Origin: Ilex aquifolium
Lineage: Eukaryota; Streptophyta; Magnoliopsida; Aquifoliales; Aquifoliaceae
Assembly (NCBI GenBank): GCA_951799425.1
Contig: OX637406.1
Span: forward strand, 26,468,390-26,532,389
Direction of reading: 5' to 3'
DNA: 64,000 nucleotides
Below are positions 47,160 through 57,496 of this stretch, one piece after another. The position numbers were made by a program, and so were the translations under genes. The notes beneath the pieces are model-generated. The model ran no database searches, had not been told where the DNA came from, and saw nothing but the letters and a program-made list of their open reading frames with translations. The stretch's first letter is position 1. Every line of letters starts with the position of its first letter.

Positions 47160-48272
47160 TTAGGAAGTAGAAGGTCCTCCTCCGTAATGATCTCTAAATA
47201 ACTTTAAAAGCTCAGCTTGATTCTGCTCATATTCATCCATGCGTTTGTCAATCTGAATAATGCTGGTCTCCATCCCTAGTAAGATTTGTCTATCAGTTCT
47301 GTCGTCCACTGGTATGTATGGTTGATCTTCTTGTGGTGGAGGTTGTTCTTGTGGTATGAATCCTTCAGGTACCTGGAATGGCTCTTCTTGTTGTGCAGGT
47401 GATGCTTCAGGTTGGTCTTCCGGTTGTCCTCCATGACTCTTTTTCAATGAAGTTTTATCCAATGCTCCAAAATGGTCCACTGTCTTCCATATCGGATCAA
47501 TGATCAGACCCTTGTTCCTGCATAGCTGAGAAACTAACATAGCATATGGGAGTGATGGTTTCTTTCTATCCACAGCAAGTATCATTTGGTCCATGATTAA
47601 GTTCAGCAGGTCAATTGTGTGTCTCATCCCAAATGCATATAAGAAATAAGTCTGCTCAGTATAAATTTGATTCTTTTGGGCTCAGGGTAGCAAATTGTAC
47701 ACTGTTATCAAATTGAGAATTCTGTATTTGTCTGTCAGATCTCCTTGCTTTATATATTTATTTGGTCTACCCCAAACAAATTTTGGGTTCCCCGTCACTT
47801 CTCTTCCTATGACATTCAAATCAGGTAATTTAGTATAAGGATATTGTGGGTTCTCTTGTCTTTGTATGGGTTGAAAAAAATCAGCTATAGTAGCCGGTGT
47901 AACTTGAAAAATAATACCCCGTACGAACACACATAATTGTCTTTCCCCACTTATATCAGTATTACAATAAAATTCTCGAACTAATCAGTCATAGGCAGGA
48001 GCAGATAATCTAACATAATCAAGCCATCTACGTGCAACAAGAATTTGTCTTACTCCTATATTCTCAAAATCTTCATAAATAACTGGCCGTTCAGAAATGA
48101 TAGTTTTAGTCAGAAAATTAGTATCATACCAGGCCTGTTGTTCACAATTCTCAAACATCACCTCATTGAAGATATTTCCTGGTTCAAATTGTTGTGGAGG
48201 TGCTTGCGGTGGTGGAGATTGATCCCTTCGTGCTCGGCTTGAAGACCCTCTTGTTCGTCGTCTTGAATCCAT
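47160..48272 (-). pseudogene. Element D third ORF: putative plant transposon protein (two stops)
   Basis: ATG 48272 with a strongly basic start (MDSRRRTRGSSSRARR), then a domain homologous to the element B protein at 63122 (shared patterns such as YEDFENIGVRQ against DDFAGIGIRQ, and LTDKYRILNLITVYN against LTDKYKMMNLIAVSN). In-frame stops lie at 47985-47987 and 47682-47684. The C-terminus has a proline/glutamine-rich stretch and a heptad-like segment (METSIIQIDKRMDEYEQNQA) suggesting a coiled coil, as in element A, but no acidic tail. No signal peptide or membrane span. Function unknown. Confidence 0.8.
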
Positions 48273-48483
48273 ATTTTTCTTGATTTCTCTTCAAATACTC
48301 TGTTTAGTTGATTCCAATCGGTAGATATCTTCAAAATGTTATGGGTAAGTGAATAATCGGAGAAAATTTGAAGAAAAACGGTTGATTGTAGTAGATTTGA
48401 GGGCTATTCTTTGGAGAATTTCGGCTTTTTTGAATTTTTCTTGCAAGGGAGACTTAACTGATCGGTTTTCTGCATTGAGAAGG

Positions 48484-48534
48484 TATATATAGGGGCACTA
48501 CCGTCCGGACGCTAGTCCCACCATCCGGACGGTG
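48484..48534 (-). promoter_or_regulatory. Third-ORF promoter of D: CCGTCCGGACG palindromes and TATA box
   Basis: In the transcription sense: a near copy CACCGTCCGGATGG (48521-48534), a copy CGTCCGGACGG (48501-48511), then TATATATA (48491-48484), then ATG 212 bases further on. The palindrome core is that of the D LTR (30083-30100), which also sits upstream of a TATATATA box. Confidence 0.75.
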
Positions 48535-48814
48535 CTATCTGACTGGTTTTTGGTTTGTAATTGCAGACTGTTTCTCTGATTTTCTGCATGTTTTTCTTTT
48601 TCTTGTAAATTCTTGCTGTTTACAAAATTAGATATAATTTTATATATTATACAAAGCTTTGCTAACCACTCTTTTTCTTTCAAAAGAATTGGGTTTATTA
48701 TTTTTTTATTTGTTATTTATTATTTACTAATTTCCTTATTTATTTTATAGTTATTTACATTTATTTACAACTATGTACAGTTATTTCCCAAACTATATAT
48801 CTTGTTGATCATTT
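48535..48814 (-). other. Element D spacer between zinc-finger ORF and third ORF
   Basis: AT-rich and noncoding; repeated TTATTTATTTAC-type motifs at 48700-48780. Nothing else recognised. Confidence 0.5.
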
Positions 48815-49147
48815 CTAGTCAGTATCAGAACTATCTAGATCAAGAACACCAGTGACACGGTTAACTTCACTTCTCACGTATCTTGTTAACATTGGGGTAG
48901 AATAGGATGGCGTCTCAGGATAAACCTTACTCTGCCCATACCTAATCCACCGTAAACAATCTGACGCTCGACCTGAAATTGGTTCCGCACACTGATTATA
49001 TTGTCTCAAATGTTTTGTACGACCACATCTTACACAACTACCAAAACGATTTGCTCGTCGGTGTTTAGCATATGTACTTTTTCCACACAGGGGCCTTGCC
49101 TAACTTTCAAAGATTTCTAAATTTCTAACATACCTAGCTTTTTGCAT
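48815..49147 (-). pseudogene. Element D small zinc-finger ORF (carlavirus NABP-like), one stop
   Basis: ATG 49147 to the stop at 48815, broken by TAG at 49100-49102. After the stop the frame encodes a basic stretch (STYAKHRRANRFG) and the finger C-x2-C-x4-H-x6-C (CVRCGRTKHLRQYNQC), then AEPISGRASD and an acidic end. It aligns along its length with the element B ORF at 61994. Its place, between integrase and the third ORF, is the same in both. The arrangement of Arg-rich stretch next to a small Cys/His finger resembles the cysteine-rich nucleic-acid-binding proteins of carlaviruses and their relatives. Confidence 0.72.
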
Positions 49148-49282
49148 GATCAACGCATGTATATATTTTAGAAAGTGACATAGTAAAATTAAACTTAACC
49201 AAAATAATTTTTCGTCCATTTTTCAACTTTTAAGAAGAAAGAAAGAAAAAATTAAAAATGACTCAAGAAATTATTGAAAATT

Positions 49283-49326
49283 GACTCACTATCTGGTTCT
49301 TTAACGTCTGCCAATTACAAAGACGA
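49283..49326 (-). other. 44-nt conserved noncoding block (element D copy)
   Basis: The minus strand contains GGCAGACGTTAAAGAACCAG followed by ATAGTGAGTC and preceded by TCGTCTTTGT. It matches the element B copy at 61862-61905 at all but two positions. It sits about 135 bases before the zinc-finger ORF start. Confidence 0.85.
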
Positions 49327-49581
49327 ACATAATTTTTAAATCAGAATTACTATGCTAAAAACAAAAAGTAAATTCACACCCATACCCCCCCAACTTAAAT
49401 TAAACCTTATATGTAATGTAAAAACAGTAATAACCAGCATTGATAATAAAAACCAACAATTTGTTGTCTTTCAGCGATTAGGATATCTGGCTTTTACTCA
49501 GGAGATTTAATCTGTCAAACAAATTACAAGTAATTAGTAATATTACTTATAATCAAACAACAATATATATATATATATATT
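49327..49581 (-). other. Element D region after pol with internal polypurine tract
   Basis: The minus strand carries TTTAAGTTGGGGGGGTATGG near 49383-49400, the counterpart of the internal tract of A and B. The preceding hairpin is degenerate here. No ORF. Confidence 0.6.
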
Positions 49582-52500
49582 TTAGCACACATAGACTGGA
49601 TCAAAAAGTTGCACAAAAGTTACATTTTGAGTGAATCCATTATAATAGGGTTTAAGCCTTTGCCCGTTTACTTTGAAAATATTCCCAGTTACTGGATTTT
49701 CAATTTCAATTGCCCCATAGTCAAACACTTGCTTGACTATATAAGGTCCTGTCCATCTAGATCTTAATTTTCCAGGGAATAAACGAAGTTTTGCATTGTA
49801 CCGCAGAACTTTTTGAGATGGTTCAAAAGATTTTCTCATGATATTTTTATCATGAAAAACTTTTGTTCTTGATTTAGCAATCTTTGCGTTTTCATAAGCT
49901 TCGTTTCTTAATTCTTCTAATTCATTAATTTGCAATTTACGACACACTCCAGCTTTATCTATATCAAAATTCATCATTTTGATTGCCCAATATGCTCTAT
50001 GGTCTAATTCTACACGCAAGTGACATGGTTTACCATAAACTAACCGATAAGGAGACATTCCTTGAATAGTCTTATACGCGGTACGGTAAGCCCAAAGTGC
50101 ATCAGTTAATCTTAAAGACCAATCCTTACGATCTGGATTTACTATTTTTTCTAAAATGTATTTTATCTCCCTATTAGCTAATTCAGCTTGTCCACTTGTC
50201 TGAGGATGATACGGAGTGGATATTTTATGAGAAATCAAATATTTTTTCATCAGGTTTTCAAAAACTTTATTGCAAAAATGTAATCCACCATCACTGACGA
50301 TTGGTCGAGGAATCCCAAATCTGGATAAAATATTTTCTTTTAAAAACTTGATCACCGTTCTATGATCATTATTTCTACATGGAATTGCCTCTACCCATTT
50401 AGAAACATAGTGGACTGCAACCAAAATATACAGATATCCAAAGGATGAGGGAAATGGTCCCATAAAATCGATGCCCCAACAATCAAAAACTTCAATAATT
50501 AAAATAGGGTTTAAAGGCATCATATATTTTTTTTAAATATTCCCCATTCTTTGACATTTGTCACAATTTAAACAAAAGATATGAACATCTTTAAAAAGAG
50601 TTGGCCAATAAAATCCACACTGTAAAATTTTAGCAGCGGTTTTCTTTGAAGCAAAATGACCCCCGCAAGCTTCAGAGTGATAAAACTGAATTACCTGATT
50701 GATTTCATGATTAGGTACACAACGTCTTATTATTTGGTCTTTACAGTATTTAAACACATAAGGATCTTCCCAGAAAAAATTATGTACCTCACTTAGGAAC
50801 TTGTTTTTATCAGTCCAAGTATAATTAGAAGGAATAGTACCAGTAGCTAAATAATTAGCTATATCTGCATACCATGGTACTTCAGTTATTGCTAAAAGTT
50901 GTTCATGTGGAAAGGTTTCTCTAATCGGAATTGGTTCTTCCTTTATATTGTAATTTAATCTTGACAAGTAATCTGCTACCACATTTTCAACTCCTTTCTT
51001 ATCTTTAATTATAAGATCAAATTCTTGAAGTAACAAAATCCAACGCAGGAGACGTGGCTTCGCATCTTTCTTAGTAAGTAAGTATTTTAAAGCTGCATGA
51101 TCTGTAAATACAACAATTGACGATCCAACCAGATATGATCGAAATTTATCTAATGCAAACACGACATCAAGTAATTCTTTTTCTGTGATTGAATAGTTCA
51201 TTTGTGCATCATTTAGAGTTTTGCTTGCATAGTAAATAACATATGGTTTTTTATATTTTCTTTGACCTAATACAGCTCCTACTGCATAATCACTTGCATC
51301 ACACATTAATTCAAAAGGTAAGGACCAGTCAGGAGGTTGCATGATAGGTGCAGAAATAAGCATGCTTTTTAATTTATCAAATGCTAATTGGCATGCATCA
51401 TTCCATTGAAATATTATATCCTGACATAAAAGATTACAGATTGGTCTAGATATTGCACTAAAGTTTTTAATGAATCTTCTATAAAATCCAGTGTGACCTA
51501 AAAAAGATCGAACATCTTTTACAGTTTTAGGTGAAGGAAGATTAGCTATTAAGTCAATTTTGGATTTATCAACTTCAATTCCTCTTTCAGAGACTATGTG
51601 ACCTAAAACAATACATTGTGTAACCATGAAATGACATTTTTTCCAATTTAAGACAAGGTTTGTTTCTTCACATCAAATAAGTATTCTTTCAAGATTTTCT
51701 AAACATAAATGAAATGAATCACCATATACTGAAAAATCGTCCATAAAAACTTCTAGATGTCGTTCCACCATATCACTGAATATACTTAACATACAACGCT
51801 GAAAAGTAGTTGGAGCATTACATAACCCAAAAGGCATCCTTTTATAAGCAAAAGTTCCAAACAGACATGTAAATGTAGTTTTTTCTTGATCATCTATTGT
51901 AATTTCAATCTGATTATAACTAGAATATCCATCTAGAAAACAATAATTTGCATGACCAGCTATTCTTTCAAGCACTTGATCTAGGAATGGTAACGGAAAG
52001 TGATCCTTTCTAGTGAGGGAATTTAGCTTTCGATAATCAATACATACACGCCAACTTGTGACTGTACGTATTGGGACTAATTTCTTTTCTTGATTTTTTA
52101 TTACAGTAACAACAAATTTTTTAGGAACTACTTGTGTAGGACTAACTCATTTACTATCAGATATATGATAAATAATATTAGCATCTAATAGTTTAAGTAC
52201 TTCAGCGCGAACTACTTCTTTTAAGTGTATATTCAATCTTCTTTGCATTTGACGAGATGGTTTAGCATCTTCTTCTAAATAGATACAATGAGTACATAGA
52301 AGTGGACTTATACATTTTATATCTGCTATAGTCCATCCAATAACACTTTGATGATTTTTCAAGACATTCGTCAATTCTTTTTCCTGAATTTCGGATAATT
52401 TTGATGATATTATTACTGGATATATTTCATTTTCTCCTAAAAAAAATATTTTAAATTAGTTGGAAGAGGTTTTAATTCTGGTTTAAAAACCTTGACATTA

Positions 52501-53620
52501 GATTCTGCAAGCTTTGGTAACAATTTTTCACATTGTAGATTCTTTGAGGATATATCTTCAGATTCAATATCAGGTATAGATTCCAATGCTAATAACTCTT
52601 TTTCCAGGAAAATCTTTTCAAAAAAACTTTGAGTTAATGTTTCCACACAATTTACTTCATATATCTCTTCCTCTTCTCTAGGTTGTTTTGCACTATTAAA
52701 AATATTCAATTCCAAAGTCATGTTTCCAAATGAAATTTTCATGACTCCATTCCTACAATTAATTAATGCATTTGATGTAGCTAGGAATAGTCGACCCAAA
52801 ATCAAAGGTATGGATGCACATGCATGACAAATTGGTTCCGTGTCTATAACGATAAAGTCTGCTGGAAAATAGAATTGATCGATTTGGACAATAACATCTT
52901 CCACAACTCCTCGTGGAATTTTTATTGAACGGTCTACTAGTTGTAGTGTAATTTTGGAAGGTTTTAGCTCACTTAATCCTAATTGTGTATATACTGAATA
53001 TGACATTAGATTACAACTGGATCCAAGATCTAGCAGAGCTTGTTCAATTCAAAAATTTCCAATAAGGCATGAGACTGTAGGACTACCTGGATCTTTGTAC
53101 TTAAGAAGTGTGTCATGTTGTATTATAGTATTAACTTGTTCAGTTAAAAATGCTTTCTTTGGTACATTAGTTCTTCTTTTTATTGTGCAAAGATCTTTTA
53201 AAAATTTAGCATAAACCGGAACTCTTTCTATTGCATCCAACAAAGGAATATTAATCTTTACCTATTTAAATAATTCGAGAATATTAGATTGATCTTTTTC
53301 GGATGAAAGTTTCTTGACCCTTTGAGGAAATGGTAAAGGAATAGGACATGGAGGATCTTTTTCACTTTGTACTTCTGATTGCTTTTTGACTAAAGGTTCA
53401 AGTTCAAGTGGTTCATTTACAGGAATTGACTTACATATTTTCTTTGAAATCTTGGGTTTAATAGTTTTATCAATTACCTTACCACTTCTTAGTGTTGTAA
53501 TTGCTTGTACTTGACTTGGCGAGGCTTCAGATGATACATAATTAGTTTGACTCTGACTTTGTGGAAGTTTAGGTTGAGATGGAAACTTTCCTTTTTCTGA
53601 CGTACTTAAAGATTGGGTCA
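49582..53620 (-). pseudogene. gag-pol: Element D gag C-terminus and pol (broken)
   Basis: Enters inside gag at 53620 ([17 protein letters not shown]) and runs to a normal stop at 49582. The protease reads DLGSS near 53030, reverse transcriptase FMDDFSVYG near 51735, RNase H 51320-51100, the integrase zinc finger 50690-50540, and the core [27 protein letters not shown] in 50490-50160. Stops at 53262, 53049, 52147, 51673 and others, plus a break near 50524-50532, disable it. The 5' truncation inside gag coincides with the insertion boundary, where the sequence ends in TCA next to the CTTGG duplication. Confidence 0.87.
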
Positions 53621-53713
53621 CTTGGCACAAGATGGGATTTTCTTTATGGCATCGAGGAGTGGCATGTTGATCTTAACCTGCTTGAACATCTCAATTATAT
53701 CAGAATAGTTAGC
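53621..53713 (-). pseudogene. Element C, piece 3: gag-protease linker fragment
   Basis: Short piece of element C between insertions D and B. The minus strand encodes NYSDIIEMFKQVKINMPLL, matching the pre-protease region of element A ([19 protein letters not shown]). TTAGC at 53709-53713 is the likely left target copy of element B. Confidence 0.85.
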
Positions 53714-53898
53714 TGATTAGTACTTAAAGTTGACATATTATTATGACATTTTAAGACTAATTTTACTTTAATGGAGTTTAAGTGATGTCATTTTAGGCCC
53801 TAAACTGAACAAGGACCCAAGAACAATAAGTACCACACTTGGATGCAGCACCAGTACATTAGAGCCCAAAATTGGAGAAGCTTGGAGCACAGCCAGAA

Positions 53899-54262
53899 CG
53901 TTCGAATGCCAACTCACGTTCGAACGTCCATATTGCACTGTAGCAGACTCAACTGCTGAAGAGAATGCGTGTTGCAGTTAGGAAAAAAGACTGGGGCTCT
54001 GAAGTACTTGAGTGTCACGTTCGAACGCCAACTCACGTTCGAACGTGCATTTGAGTTAATGGAAGACCAGACCACTGCAGAGAGTTGGAACTGAACTTCA
54101 CAGAAGACCAACAGATCACTCGAGTGAAAGGGGTCAGAGCAGATCTGGTGTTCGAACGCCCTCAGTTCAAAAACAGAAGAAACGTTCGAACGGCAGTCAA
54201 CGTTCGAACGCCTTCAGTACAAAAACAGAAATAACGTTCGAACGCCAACTCACGTTCGAACG
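53899..54262. repeat. CGTTCGAACG palindrome array, B LTR
   Basis: Perfect copies start at 53917, 54018, 54036, 54183, 54201, 54235 and 54253; degenerate copies at 53899 (CGTTCGAATG) and 54149 (TGTTCGAACG). Copies often come in pairs 18 bases apart with CCAACTCA between. Confidence 0.97.
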
Positions 54263-54358
54263 TTATCCACAGACTGGCAGCAGAGTTGTTGACTGTTCAC
54301 TTGGACTTGGGCGGCAAACACTATTCTTTCACCCCCCCCCTTGTCTCCTCCTCTTGCC

Positions 54359-54366
54359 TATAAATA
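54359..54366 (+). promoter_or_regulatory. TATA box of B LTR
   Basis: TATAAATA after a C-rich run (10 C near 54331), 97 bases downstream of the last palindrome. Confidence 0.75.
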
Positions 54367-55682
54367 CTCCCCTTGTTGGAGAGCTAGAGGAGCCATAGTA
54401 GGAGGTAGAAAAATTGATGGAGGCTTAGACTCCCACTCTCATTGTAGATTTAACTCATTTTTCCTTGTATGAAGTCTTTATTTTAGAGATTAGTTTGGCT
54501 TTAGTCCAACATCTCTTGCTTGTTATAACAGTAGTTTTGTGCTTATGCTTATGTTTATGCTTTCATTTCTCATGCATAGAAGAGAGATAGCTCACATTTT
54601 GGTTCAGGAAGCAACCCTCCAATTCTTGGTTGAGGAAGCCACCCTCCAAATGTGACTAGCTCTCTTCTACTTTTATTGTTCATGCATTTCACTTCCATTG
54701 CTTGAGCTTCTTTCTTTCTTAGAAGAGTGAAACTCTTCCACTTTTCTAGAGCTTTATTAAAGCCGTGAAGGGTGGAACGTGATTCACCCATTCTTTGTTA
54801 AAGATTGGCTCCGCGTTTGTTGTTACTTTATCTTTTAAAGTTCTCCACTTGGAGGGATGAGCATCACTCACTTTTCTAGCTTCACCCAAGCCATGAAGAG
54901 TAAGTAGTTTCTCATTCACTCTTTAGTAAGAGGAGAAGGGCATGTATAAGTTATCCGGGAATCATATTTGTGCAATGTTTTTATGCTTAACGTTTATTTC
55001 TTCTTGTTATCGGATGATTGATTGCATCTAGCAAAGCTAAGGTACTTTGTATAACTGTGAGCTCTTTCTATGACATGGATGACTCCTGCATAGAAAAACT
55101 CATCAGTTCAAGGCAAGTACCCCGGCTAGATCCTCATGACTACCCTTCAATCTTTCCCCTTATTGTACTTCATTGAAAGAATGGAATATTAATAGCATGA
55201 TTGGATGTCTTGTAGAAACACTTGCTTGTTTGTAGACGGGTTAAGTCCCGGCACAGGCAATTCTTGTAAACTTCTAGAAAGACATCGGAATCATGTTCTT
55301 AATTCTCACAATCCATCTTTATCTTCCGATTGACTTGCTGTTGACACGAGAGTTAATTGAGTTATCAAGCACAATTATGACAAACCGGATAACTGACTAC
55401 ATGTCCAGATCCTTGCACTAAAGAGTGACTCTTTTTAATTAGCATCTATCCCCTATTTTGTTAAGAAAATCCTCTTGGAAAGAATCTTATATTCTGTCCA
55501 AGAAAACTCACAACTTACAGCAAATCTCAAAAGTTACAATCAAAAAGTCTCTACCACTGCTTGCCTTAGAAATATCATCAAAAGTTCCCTGTGGATTCGA
55601 CTCCGGACTCAAACCGGATTATTACTACAGCTTGACCGCCTGCACTTGGGTGTATACACATTGGATCAAGCCATCAAGTTTT

Positions 55683-55700
55683 TGGCGCCGTTGCCGGGGA
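55683..55700 (+). other. Primer binding site, tRNA-Asp (element B)
   Basis: TGGCGCCGTTGCCGGGGA, six bases after the LTR end, with the spacer AGTTTT shared with element D. Confidence 0.94.
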
Positions 55701-55793
55701 ACCTTTGAAAGGTGCTTTAAGTTAAAAGGTAAAAAGACCTTCAACATTGTGTATATTTTGGTTTACTGTAAATAACTTTGTTTTATTTTCTTT

Positions 55794-57496
55794 ATGACTG
55801 AGGGCACTCCTCACTTCCAAAATTTGCCGGCAGAATCGTGTGAGTCCGTGAATCAGCCTAAACCTAATTCACCTAGATCAGTAGCAGACTCTTGTGAGGG
55901 TAGTATGGCAAATAATGAAAGAAATGGAGAAGTCACTATGAGAGAGGAAGAGGTCCCTAACATTCGAACTTTGCGGGATTACTTGAATCCCACAAGAAAT
56001 AGTGTCCCCTCTTGTTTTATTTTTCCTGAAAATGCTCCCCTCTTTACTGTAAAGTCGGGGACAGTGCAGTTATTGCCCGTGTTTCATGGATTGGATGCAG
56101 AATATCCATATCTGCATATAAAAGATTTTGAAGAAGTGTGTGGAACATTTCAAGACAATTCTGAATTGACCAAAATGAAATTGTTTTCTTTCTCTTTGAG
56201 GGATAGAGCCAAACAATGGTTAAATTCTTTAAAGGCTTTTTCAATACCTAATTGGCAAGCATTGCAAAATAAATTTTTTAGAAAGTTTTTCCCTTTACAC
56301 CGCACAAATGCACTAAAAAGGCAAATCATGAATTTTGCGGTCAAAGAAGGAGAAACTTTTTATCAAAGTTGGGAGAGATTCAAGATCTGCTCCAATCTTG
56401 CCCACATCATGCTTTTGAAAATTGGACGTTGGTAGGATTTTTCTATGACTCCTTACCCTCTAGACTACGTCAGTTTGTCGAAATGATGGCCCAAGGAGAA
56501 TTCATGGGAAAAAGTCCGGAGGAGGCATTCAATTTTTTTGACTCCATATCTGACAGTTCTCAGATGTGGGACTCAGCCTCCCCTACCACTGTAGAAGCCA
56601 GACCATCTAATTCCCAAGGAGGAAAATATGTCTTAAGAGAGGATGATGACTTGAGAGCAAAAATGTCCACATTGTCTCGAAAGCTCGAAGCTTTAGAGAT
56701 GAAGAAAATCCATCAGGTTTATGTTAGCCCTTCCACTGAGCAAGTGTGTGGAATTTGTGCGCTAACAGGACACCCTACTGGGGAGTGTCCCACCATCCCA
56801 ACATTCAAAGAAGTCTTGTTGGAACAAACACATGCCGTTTCCAACTTCAACAAGCCCTACTCCAACCCATATTCTGAAACATACAATCCAGGGTGGCGCA
56901 ATCACCCTAACTTCAGTTGGAAGAACACACAACCAATACCCATGAACCAACAACAAGGGCCATACCCACCACCTCAAGGACCTCCTGCATATCAACCATA
57001 CCAACCACCACAAAAGAGGAACCTTGAGGACACATTAAATCAGTTCATGTAAAGCCAAATGAATTATAACAGTAATTCCACATAGGCTTTCACTGATTTC
57101 AAAACCCAGACCACTCAATCTTTTGAGGATCTTAAAAGCCACATCCAAAAGTTGACTCAATCCATGGTCACACACGAAAAGGGAAAGTTTCCTGCCCAAC
57201 CAAAGCAACCACAAGGCCAATTCCATGTAGGGAACCCTTCAACAACAGGAAACACCCAAGACCAAGCCCAAGCTGTCACGACACTAAAAAGTGGCAAAGT
57301 GATTGACAAAACAATCAGAGACATACTCATTCCCAAGCCAAGACCTGAGTCAAGCCCAGCCAATCCATCATCTGAACCTGAACCAATTGAGAAAGACCCT
57401 GAGCCTGTGATTGAACAAGAGTCAGAACCTTCTGAGAAAAAGGAACCTTCGTATCCCATTCCGGCTCCGTTTCCTCATCGACTCAGAACCAAATAG
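55794..57496 (+). pseudogene. gag: Element B gag (frameshift and stops)
   Basis: ATG 55794. The Athila-type gag domain (YLNPTRNSVPSC, RAKQWLNSL, FFRKFFPLHRTNALKRQI) runs to about 56385, where one base is missing and the frame shifts; it continues to 57496. The zinc knuckle C-x2-C-x4-H-x4-C (CGICALTGHPTGEC) is near 56750-56790. In-frame stops are at 57050-57052, near 57085 and at 57494-57496. The region after the knuckle is rich in Pro, Gln and Asn. Confidence 0.88.

Larger units (their letters stand above)
29827..53620. mobile_element. Element D: chimeric Athila-type insertion (forward LTR, inverted body)
   Basis: Bounded by perfect CTTGG duplications. From the left: an LTR in plus orientation (29827-45293, interrupted by E), a tRNA-Asp primer site extended to a copy of the whole tRNA (45300-45374), then the element body on the minus strand from its terminal polypurine tract (about 45388-45403) through the third ORF, a zinc-finger ORF and pol, to an end inside gag at 53620. 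There is no second LTR. Palindrome type and gene content show that LTR and body are the same family. Confidence 0.85.
53714..55676 (+). repeat. 5' LTR of element B (1963 bp)
   Basis: TGATTAGTAC to AGCCATCA. The palindrome array is at 53899-54262 and the TATA box at 54359-54366. The remainder is AT-rich with no ORF. Confidence 0.9.

Noticed and set aside
44780..53620. D as two separate elements, a plus-strand LTR element and a minus-strand element side by side
   Set aside because: There is a single pair of CTTGG duplications for the whole, no duplication at the 45300-45400 joint, and LTR and body share the same palindrome type.
54570..54791. Possible small gene in the B LTR
   Set aside because: Lies in an imperfect internal repeat of the LTR (AAGCAACCCTCC / AAGCCACCCTCC units); no homology or motif.
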